This document shows, in pieces, positions 1 to 5,280 of a stretch of 35,868 nucleotides of DNA. This DNA is from Clostridiales bacterium Firm_09 (GTDB lineage Bacteria; Bacillota; Clostridia; Christensenellales; DTU072): positions 23,780 to 59,647 of the forward strand of contig LVAO01000009.1 in assembly GCA_001604065.1 (NCBI GenBank). The letters run 5' to 3'. The notes under the pieces were generated by a model. The model saw nothing but the letters and a program-made list of their open reading frames with translations. It was not told the origin of the DNA and made no database searches. Both the position numbers and the translations under genes were made by a program. Numbering within the stretch: position 1 is the first letter of the stretch; the number at the start of each line of letters is the position of its first letter.

Positions 1-39
1 TAATGAAAAACGGCATATCAAAAAAGCCCTAGGAAAAGG

Positions 40-92
40 TTTCCCAAGGTAAGTTCCACTTCAAAGTCCACTGTGGACGTTACTTTGGGAAA
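40..92. repeat. 13-bp inverted repeat enclosing a short hairpin
   Basis: Arms at 40-52 and 80-92 pair over 13 positions with one G.T pair. The spacer holds a second perfect hairpin, GTCCA/TGGAC, at 66-78. It lies about 40 bp upstream of the first promoter. No T-run follows the outer stem, so it is not a standard terminator. It could be the end of an element outside the window or a protein-binding site. Confidence 0.6.
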
Positions 93-133
93 TTACTAAA
101 AATATTTGACACCATCCTCTTTTTTGACCCGGA

Positions 134-162
134 TTGACAAAACAGAAAAGGTGTGATACCAT
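134..162 (+). promoter_or_regulatory. Sigma-A promoter of the ECF/SUOX operon
   Basis: A perfect -35 TTGACA (134-139) is followed after 17 bp by TACCAT (157-162). A TG at 154-155 one base before the -10 makes it an extended -10 promoter. The predicted start is near 169, leaving an untranslated leader of about 150 nt before the first gene. Confidence 0.6.
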
Positions 163-168
163 ATATTT

Positions 169-262
169 ACTGTGTTCGAGCCCGGTTTCCTAAAGCGAGC
201 GCCATGGAGTCCGGGACGGGGGAGAGAACGAAAGGTCTTTCCCTTCCGGTGCGAAAAGAACA
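169..262 (+). ncRNA. Candidate Moco/Tuco-type riboswitch aptamer
   Basis: The leader folds well. Bases 181-185 (CCCGG) pair with 211-215 (CCGGG), and the stem extends inward through 187-190 with 206-209. A second stem pairs 220-227 with 236-243. Conserved-looking stretches are CGAGCC (178-183), GCCATGGA (201-208) and CCGGTGCGAAAAG (246-258). These resemble what I remember of the Moco RNA motif, but I could not align it. The case rests mainly on architecture (promoter, compact fold, terminator just before the gene) and on context: SUOX-fold proteins in the operon and a tungsten-type oxidoreductase next door. It does not show TPP, FMN, cobalamin or THF core motifs. Confidence 0.5.
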
Positions 263-269
263 TTGCTTT

Positions 270-302
270 CTTTCCGTACGGAATTACGGGAAGATTTTTT
301 TA
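270..302 (+). terminator. Leader terminator upstream of the SUOX lipoprotein gene
   Basis: Bases 270-277 pair with 286-293 (8 bp, one G.T) around an 8-nt loop, followed by a run of seven T at 295-301. It lies only a few bases before the Shine-Dalgarno AAGGAG (306-311). This placement fits transcription attenuation by the upstream folded leader. Confidence 0.7.
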
Positions 303-317
303 TGTAAGGAGTTTTTT

Positions 318-923
318 ATGATGAGGAAGAAAAAGGTTTTTCTCTTTTTAACGGTCTGGATTCTTATATCGGCGGTTTCTTTTGCCTTTGCGGCCTGCGG
401 CAAGATTGAAGACGAACCGCAGGACAATGACGACGCATATGCTTTGACGCTGAGCGGTCTGACGGATGCGCAGGGTACGCCGCTTGCGGACATCGCCATT
501 TCCAAATCGCAAATCAAAGCGTTGTTCGAAAGCAAGCCCGTCATTTATACGGAAGCCAATCCCTGTTATGCAAGCGACAAAACCGATGCAAATGGCAACA
601 AGATACCGCATTCGTTAAAAGGTGTTTACCTGGAAGATCTCCTGGATGCTTATACGCAAAGCGCGCCGATCTCCGTTTATACCATGCTTACGTTAAGTGC
701 GCTTGACAATTATGTCACGGTTGTGACGGAAGAAGTATTTCAATCTGCCTGCGGGGGAAGCAAAATGATCATCGCCTTCGAATATGATGGCGTGACACTT
801 ACTGCATCAGAGCAAAGCGGCGCGCTTTGCGCCGTATTTCCCGACCAACCTGCCAACAAATGGGCGAGAAAACTGAGCAAGATTGAGTTTTCGACAATTC
901 CAGGAGAGAAGGAACATGAATAA
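318..923 (+). CDS. Lipoprotein with sulfite-oxidase-like molybdopterin-binding fold
   Basis: A 201-residue protein starting at ATG 318 (or 321) behind AAGGAG; the open frame continues upstream to 153, but that part lies in the leader. A lipoprotein signal ends at FAFAAC with the lipidated Cys at residue 27, so it sits outside the membrane. Residues 40-195 resemble the SUOX/oxidoreductase molybdopterin-binding domain: an NPC segment (Cys83) lies about where the molybdenum-ligand Cys falls in that family, followed by LKGVYLEDLL, the counterpart of the usual W-x-G-V-x-L-x-D-L-L stretch. It opens an ECF transporter operon, which is unusual because ECF importers normally have no extracytoplasmic binding protein. 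An inferred role is binding a pterin cofactor or precursor. The fold call is from pattern recognition and is moderately sure; the function is open. Confidence 0.65.
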   Translation: MMRKKKVFLFLTVWILISAVSFAFAACGKIEDEPQDNDDAYALTLSGLTDAQGTPLADIAISKSQIKALFESKPVIYTEANPCYASDKTDANGNKIPHSLKGVYLEDLLDAYTQSAPISVYTMLTLSALDNYVTVVTEEVFQSACGGSKMIIAFEYDGVTLTASEQSGALCAVFPDQPANKWARKLSKIEFSTIPGEKEHE

Positions 924-984
924 AACACTTCATGGCGTTTCGGCAACAAAAAAAACAGATATATATGTGCGTGGCCTGTCATGA
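916..984 (+). CDS. 22-codon leader peptide ORF coupling translation to the S component
   Basis: ATG 916 follows a good ribosome-binding stretch (GGAGAGAAGGAAC at 903-915). The ORF runs 22 codons, starting MNKTLHG, to a TGA at 982-984 that overlaps the next gene's ATG (981) as ATGA. It overlaps the lipoprotein gene's end by 8 bp. The S-component start has no Shine-Dalgarno of its own, so this short frame probably delivers ribosomes to it by termination-reinitiation. The peptide shows no recognisable domain. It could instead be a degraded N-terminus. Confidence 0.45.
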   Translation: MNKTLHGVSATKKTDIYVRGLS

Positions 985-1679
985 AACAAACAGGATTCAA
1001 AAAGGTTTTCAAGAGCTTCGGAGTGCGTGATTTCATTCTGTTGGCGATGCTTACGGCATTGAGCATTGCCATGAAAACCATCGCGGGAACCCTTGTGCGG
1101 ATGATTACCGGGCCTTTGGGAATTCCCGGCGGCGCGCTTGCGGGTGGTTTGTATATGCTTTGGCTGCCCCTTGCCATTGCCCTGACGGTAAAACCGGGAG
1201 CGGCGCTGGCCGTTGCGGCTCTTCAGACGCTCATCATGGTTGCGACGGGCGCACCCGGAAGTCATGGCGTCTGGACAATCTTGACATATATGCTGCCTGC
1301 TCTGCCCGTTGAAATCCTGTTTTTCTTCAGAAAAAAAGGCTATACTGTCCTTCATTTTCTTGTTGCGGTAATGCTTGCCAATATTGCAGGGACCTATCTT
1401 GCCAATCTTTTGTTTTTCCGCATGTCTTTTTATCCGATGCTGTTTACTCTGCTTGCGGCGGCTTTTTCCGGCGCGGCGGGCGGAGTCATTGGCTATTTTG
1501 CCTATACGAAAGCCGAAAAATCCGGCCTGATGAAAAAACACAAGCCTATGCCACAAGCGCTGGAATCTATTGTTTTGCCGTCTGACGAAGAAGGCAGCAT
1601 TAAGATTCAGGAACATTCTGAATCCGTTCGTTCCATCCAAACAAACGAAGAAAAAGGTTCCGCCGGGGATGTCGGTTAA
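981..1679 (+). CDS. ECF transporter S component (substrate unknown)
   Basis: A 232-residue integral membrane protein with about six hydrophobic helices, in the size class of ECF S components, with a charged cytoplasmic tail (residues ~178-232). The N-terminal helix DFILLAMLTALSIAMK and the following PGGALAGG region resemble the YkoE/ThiW-like S components associated with thiamine precursors, but the match is loose. S components bind the vitamin-like substrate and tumble in the membrane when driven by the ATPase/T module. Its dedicated ATPases and T component follow in the same operon, making this a group I ECF system. The SUOX-like neighbours and nearby tungsten-enzyme genes suggest a pterin-cofactor substrate (inference). 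Its start overlaps the stop of the 22-codon frame. The last 40 residues are low in hydrophobicity and may be poorly conserved. Confidence 0.75.
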   Translation: MKQTGFKKVFKSFGVRDFILLAMLTALSIAMKTIAGTLVRMITGPLGIPGGALAGGLYMLWLPLAIALTVKPGAALAVAALQTLIMVATGAPGSHGVWTILTYMLPALPVEILFFFRKKGYTVLHFLVAVMLANIAGTYLANLLFFRMSFYPMLFTLLAAAFSGAAGGVIGYFAYTKAEKSGLMKKHKPMPQALESIVLPSDEEGSIKIQEHSESVRSIQTNEEKGSAGDVG

Positions 1680-1759
1680 TGAAGTATCTCTGCATTCGGG
1701 CGGATTCAGCCTGTTTTATGCAAAGGAACGCATTCCCGGCCGGCATATCATCGTTCTGA
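1679..1759 (+). CDS. Possible 26-codon ORF between S component and second SUOX gene
   Basis: ATG 1679 overlaps the S-component stop codon (TAATG) and runs 26 codons to TGA 1757-1759, eight bases before the next gene. A competing frame from ATG 1669 to 1764 encodes a 31-residue peptide. Its text (VNEVSLHSGGFSLFY, then PGRHIIVLR) is reminiscent of the first strand and pre-Walker-A segment of an ABC ATPase, which would make it a decayed remnant. Neither frame has a convincing ribosome-binding site. Coding status is doubtful. Confidence 0.2.
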   Translation: MKYLCIRADSACFMQRNAFPAGISSF

Positions 1760-1767
1760 GGTGAAAA

Positions 1768-2337
1768 ATGAAACTCAAAAGATTAAACAAAACGTCGCTG
1801 GCAGCAATCATTGTATTTTGCGTGCTTGCCGCATCCTTCGCGGTTTTTCTGCCGATCTATCTCAAATACAACGAATCCAACCGCGCGCTTTATGAAGATC
1901 AGAAGATCAGATTCGTTGCTTACGGCGAAGAACTCGGCAGCTTTACCATCGGAGAGCTTGCCGCGCTTGCCGATGTGCAAGAAAAAGATTTTGTGAATAT
2001 TTATGACACGTCCAACAGCGATCCCGTAGAAAAAACATATACGGGTCTGGAACTTAAGGCTGTTTTGCACGCGCTGGGCGTCGATCTTAATAATGCACGC
2101 ACCGTCATATTGCAGGCATCCGACGGTGCAGAAAAAGTATATTCCCCGGAGGATGTCCGGCGTGATGATAATGTTTTTATCGCATACAAGGTCAATGGCA
2201 AACCGTTTACGAAGGGCATTGACGGCTTGGGACACACCAGAGAAACCGAAGACGGAGGGCCGTTTGTTGTGATTAAGGTTTCGGATGTATTTTCTTCCAG
2301 CCGATGCAAGCTTCTGACCGGGGTGGTTGTGGCGTGA
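1768..2337 (+). CDS. Membrane-anchored SUOX-like molybdopterin-binding domain protein
   Basis: A 189-residue protein with one N-terminal membrane helix (residues ~10-32) and an extracytoplasmic domain. The domain has the SUOX-fold hallmarks YTGLELKAVLHALGV (about 92-106), an ASDGAEKVYSPEDV stretch, and GGPFVVIKV near the C-terminus, matching the G-G-P-x-R-L-V-V-P segment of molybdopterin-binding oxidoreductases. Unlike the lipoprotein at the operon start it lacks a Cys at the expected metal-ligand position (the region reads DTSNSDP), so it is unlikely to be an active molybdoenzyme. Start ATG 1768 follows GAGGTGAAAA; its stop overlaps the GTG of the next gene. It probably works with the lipoprotein and the S component outside the membrane. 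Substrate binding is inferred. Confidence 0.65.
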   Translation: MKLKRLNKTSLAAIIVFCVLAASFAVFLPIYLKYNESNRALYEDQKIRFVAYGEELGSFTIGELAALADVQEKDFVNIYDTSNSDPVEKTYTGLELKAVLHALGVDLNNARTVILQASDGAEKVYSPEDVRRDDNVFIAYKVNGKPFTKGIDGLGHTRETEDGGPFVVIKVSDVFSSSRCKLLTGVVVA

Positions 2338-3002
2338 AGCTCCGGGTAAAGCAAATCAGCTTAAGCTACGGCGACACCGCTATCTTTCAGAATTTATCGC
2401 TGTCGCTTTGCGAAGGTGAAATTCTTGGGATAAAGGGAGACAACGGCAGCGGCAAGAGTTCCCTTTGTCTGTGTTTGAGCGGGCTGATTGGAGAGGAAGA
2501 CGGCGTCCGGCTATGCGGCGAAATACTTTATGACGGAAAACCGCTTCAAAAGATGTCCATCGCCGAGCGCTGCACTGCCGTAGGAATCGTTTTTCAAAAT
2601 CCGGACAGTCAATTGTTTTCGCCTACGGTGACCGAAGAGCTTGCTTTCGGACCGGAGAATCTTTGCATTCCCCGGCAGGAGATTGCCGCGAGGATCGAAG
2701 AGGCGTTGCGACTCTGCGGGATTGAACATCTGAAAAACGCAAAGACGCATCTTTTGTCCGGAGGCGAAAAGCAGCTTGTCGCCATTGCGTCGGTATTGAC
2801 GATGCATCCGAAAATACTGATTGCCGATGAGATTACCGCGCGCGTGGACATCGAAAAAAAAGAGAGGATAAGAAATATCCTGAAGTCCTTTGCTTCAAAC
2901 GGCGGTGCCGTCGTTCTGGTCAGCCATAATTCAAGAGACCTTGCGGTTGCGACAAAAACATTAGAGCTGGAAAGGGGGAAGGACTATGCTGATCGAACTT
3001 GA
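2334..3002 (+). CDS. ECF transporter ATPase 1 of the dedicated module
   Basis: A 222-residue ABC ATPase. Start chosen at GTG 2334, which overlaps the previous stop as GTGA; upstream in-frame codons lie inside the previous gene. Walker A GDNGSGKSS (about residue 37), Q-loop FQNPDSQLFSPTV typical of ECF ATPases, signature LSGGEKQ, Walker B ILIADE and switch His in VSHN are all present. The stretch after Walker B reads DEITARVD rather than the usual DEPTSALD, so the D-loop region has drifted while the catalytic Glu is kept. It pairs with the next ATPase to power the S component. Its end overlaps that gene by 17 bp. Confidence 0.88.
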   Translation: MKLRVKQISLSYGDTAIFQNLSLSLCEGEILGIKGDNGSGKSSLCLCLSGLIGEEDGVRLCGEILYDGKPLQKMSIAERCTAVGIVFQNPDSQLFSPTVTEELAFGPENLCIPRQEIAARIEEALRLCGIEHLKNAKTHLLSGGEKQLVAIASVLTMHPKILIADEITARVDIEKKERIRNILKSFASNGGAVVLVSHNSRDLAVATKTLELERGKDYADRT

Positions 3003-3642
3003 AAACCTGACTTTTTCGTATCAAAAAAGATTGCCTCCTGTGCTTTGCGGTCTGAATGCCGTTTTTGAGAGCCGCGGTATTGCTTTGCTTACGGGAGCAA
3101 ACGGCAGCGGAAAGACCACGCTTGCAAACCTTATTTTAGGGATTTTGAAGCCCTGTGCAGGCAGCATAAAATTGGACGGGAAAAACGCCGTAAAAATGTC
3201 TCCCGGTGCGCGGGCAAACAGGATCGGTTATTTGTTCCAGAATCCGGATTTGCAGTTGTTCGCACCCACAGTGGAAGAGGAGCTTTCTTTCCCTTTTGAA
3301 TTGTCAAAAACGCTGACGGAGGAAAAAAAAGCACTTCTTAAAGAATTAATAAAGAAATTCGGGCTGTCCGGCATGGAAACCCGCTTTCCGCTCGGGCTGT
3401 CGGGCGGCGAAAAACAGCGTCTTGCGCTTGCCGCATTGCTGTCAAAGGGTGTCGAATATCTGATTTTGGACGAACCTACTTCGGCGCTCGATGCCGGAAG
3501 CAAGGAAGATCTGATTCATTTCATCAATGATTTTTCAAAAAACAACGGCGTCCTGGTTATGTCGCATGATGAAGATCTGGCCGATGCTTTGGAGGATAAG
3601 CGCGTATTGCGTCTGGAAGGAGGCCGGCTTTATGAAGCTTGA
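2986..3642 (+). CDS. ECF transporter ATPase 2 of the dedicated module
   Basis: A 218-residue ABC ATPase with Walker A TGANGSGKTT (about 37-46), Q-loop FQNPDLQLFAPTVEEE, signature LSGGEKQR, Walker B YLILDEPTSALD and switch His in MSHDED. All catalytic motifs are canonical, unlike its partner. ATG 2986 lies within the 3' end of the upstream ATPase gene (17 bp overlap), and its own 3' end overlaps the T-component start by 11 bp, so the four transporter genes are tightly translationally coupled. The two ATPases are expected to form a heterodimer docking onto the coupling helices of the T component. Confidence 0.9.
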   Translation: MLIELENLTFSYQKRLPPVLCGLNAVFESRGIALLTGANGSGKTTLANLILGILKPCAGSIKLDGKNAVKMSPGARANRIGYLFQNPDLQLFAPTVEEELSFPFELSKTLTEEKKALLKELIKKFGLSGMETRFPLGLSGGEKQRLALAALLSKGVEYLILDEPTSALDAGSKEDLIHFINDFSKNNGVLVMSHDEDLADALEDKRVLRLEGGRLYEA

Positions 3643-4378
3643 CCCGCGCTCAAGACTGCTGTTGATTGTTCTTCTTACGACGCTCGCGGTGCTTTCTGAA
3701 GATGTCGGCAATCTGATGATTGTTGCGGGAGCGGCGATTGGGGCCGGGATTCTGTGCAGAATCAGCTTTTTGGACGCTGCAAAACGGCTCAAGCATTTTT
3801 TGTCCTTGATTCTTTTTATTGCGGTTGTGCAGAGCCTGACCGTTAAGGGAGGAGACATTCTTGTCCATATCGGCAAGGTGCAGCTGCTTACTTCAAGAGG
3901 AATTGGCTTTGCGCTGGAATTTGTACTCCGCATGAGCGTGATATTGATGGCGGGGCTGATTGCCTCGACGGCAGAAGGAAGCGAAATGACGGATGGGCTT
4001 CTTAAGCTGCGTATGCCTTATGAGCTGGCATTCATGTCCGCCATCGCGCTGAGGTATCTGCCCGTTTTTCGGGATGAGTTCGCAAACAGGATCAAAGCGA
4101 TTGCTCTTCGCGGCATCGATATCAAAAAACTATCTCTGTGGACAAAGCTGAAGCTTTATGGATACCTTATAACGCCCGCCATATTGGGAGCGATGCAAAA
4201 AAGCGAAGAGCTTGCAAGGGCCTTGAACGCGCGCGGCTTCCGTGCCTTCAAAAAAAGAACCATGCTAAGAGAACTTAAATTATCGTATAAAGATTGGATT
4301 GTCATGATAACCGCGCTGGTATTTACCGCGGTATTTCTCATCCGGATGTATACCTGCGGCGCACTGTTGGTTTTATGA
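3632..4378 (+). CDS. ECF transporter T component (EcfT/CbiQ family)
   Basis: A 248-residue transmembrane protein starting at ATG 3632 behind GGAAGGAGGC; an upstream in-frame ATG (3527) lies in the ATPase gene. The N-terminus KLDPRSRLLL matches the D-P-R-x-K motif of EcfT proteins. Several hydrophobic helices follow. Cytoplasmic coupling-helix motifs are visible: ALRYLPVFRDEFANRIKA and SEELARALNARGF, the latter being the conserved A-L-x-A-R-G-F box that contacts the ATPases. It completes a group I ECF transporter with the S component at 981. Its last 6 bp overlap the 3' end of the convergent ThiF-like gene. Confidence 0.88.
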   Translation: MKLDPRSRLLLIVLLTTLAVLSEDVGNLMIVAGAAIGAGILCRISFLDAAKRLKHFLSLILFIAVVQSLTVKGGDILVHIGKVQLLTSRGIGFALEFVLRMSVILMAGLIASTAEGSEMTDGLLKLRMPYELAFMSAIALRYLPVFRDEFANRIKAIALRGIDIKKLSLWTKLKLYGYLITPAILGAMQKSEELARALNARGFRAFKKRTMLRELKLSYKDWIVMITALVFTAVFLIRMYTCGALLVL

Positions 4379-5035
4379 ATCAGAGTTTTCTATCCGAAAC
4401 AGTTCCATTGCTTCCGCATCGATGTAACAGATGATATCGGACAGATTGTTGTTTTTGATATATTTCACAAATAACTGCAGTTGCAGAGCGGATACCAACT
4501 GCGGCAGAATCACCGCATTTTCTGTTGCGGAGGCTCGGTTCAGGAAGCCTGCAAGCAAGGGTTTATGCAATATAAAGGCCGCCTGTCCGTAGGTGCGGTC
4601 CACACCGCCGTGAAATAACGGTATTGTTTTTTTCAGGCAATGCTTTTCTAAAAGGAGTTTGGTTTGGATGTTGTCGGCACAGTCAAAAATTATCCCGACA
4701 CCGGTTAAAATACGCTCGGCGTTATCTTCCCGGAGCTCTTCTTCTACCGCTTGCGGAACGCAGCCCGGAATATTGTTTAATGCCTCCGCGGCGGATATTG
4801 CCTTGCTCTTGCCCACCGTTTGCTTGTAGGCATAGAGTTGTCTGTTCAGATTGGAAGGGACAAAGACATCAGAATCAATGATTTTTATATGCCGCGCGCC
4901 GAGTCGTGCAAGACCGTTCAGGACGTATCCGCCCAGACCGCCCGCGCCGACTACGGCGATGGTTGCCTCCGATATTTTTGTCTGTTCCTCCGGGGACAAA
5001 ATGCAGCGGTTATGGAAAAACTCTTCCATTTTCAT
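4373..5035 (-). CDS. ThiF/MoeB/HesA-family adenylyltransferase
   Basis: A 220-residue E1-like enzyme that would adenylate the C-terminal Gly-Gly of a ubiquitin-like sulfur carrier. It has the Rossmann ATP loop VVGAGGLGGYV (about residue 29), the DSD and N-R-Q segment SNLNRQLY that binds ATP, and the FDCADN motif for the adenylate. It lacks the CxxC zinc pairs found in many MoeB proteins and is shorter than E. coli MoeB (249). Its ATG overlaps the stop of the MoaD-like gene (ATGA), so its obvious partner is that carrier. Together they probably make the dithiolene sulfur of the molybdopterin used by the adjacent oxidoreductase. Confidence 0.85.
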   Translation of the reverse strand: MKMEEFFHNRCILSPEEQTKISEATIAVVGAGGLGGYVLNGLARLGARHIKIIDSDVFVPSNLNRQLYAYKQTVGKSKAISAAEALNNIPGCVPQAVEEELREDNAERILTGVGIIFDCADNIQTKLLLEKHCLKKTIPLFHGGVDRTYGQAAFILHKPLLAGFLNRASATENAVILPQLVSALQLQLFVKYIKNNNLSDIICYIDAEAMELFRIENSDS

Positions 5036-5280
5036 CCTCCGCTGGCGGGCGAAAGCACAGAAAGCACATCTCCGTCCTTCAATTGTGTGCGGAACATGCT
5101 TAATTTATCGATTGCGGTGCCGTTCACATAAATGACCGCTTTTTTCCAGTCTTTTAAGCCCAGCCTGCTTTCTTTTGCGAGCAAAGAGAGCACGGCGGCG
5201 ACATCCTGAACCGGTTCAAATTGGTAGACGGGTTTTTCTGACTCAAGACGGAACAAACCATAAAGCCTGACGGTAATCAT
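5032..5280 (-). CDS. MoaD-like ubiquitin-fold sulfur carrier
   Basis: An 82-residue beta-grasp protein beginning MITVRLYGLFR and ending in ASGG, the Gly-Gly tail that is adenylated and thiocarboxylated in MoaD/ThiS carriers. The sequence DGDVLSVLSPASGG is typical of MoaD. It sits between the aldehyde ferredoxin oxidoreductase and the ThiF-like gene with ATGA overlaps at both ends. No MoaE (the catalytic partner in molybdopterin synthase) or other moa/moe genes occur in this window, so the sulfur acceptor must be encoded elsewhere or be unusual. A role in tungstopterin synthesis is inferred from context. Confidence 0.85.
   Translation of the reverse strand: MITVRLYGLFRLESEKPVYQFEPVQDVAAVLSLLAKESRLGLKDWKKAVIYVNGTAIDKLSMFRTQLKDGDVLSVLSPASGG

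Noticed and set aside
153-317. Extension of the SUOX lipoprotein frame to an earlier ATG
   Set aside because: It would cover the folded leader and terminator; a proper signal peptide and Shine-Dalgarno mark ATG 318.
930-1640. Long minus-strand frame over the S-component gene
   Set aside because: It is rich in Arg, Gln and His without domain logic, lacks a ribosome-binding site, and lies opposite a clear membrane-protein gene.
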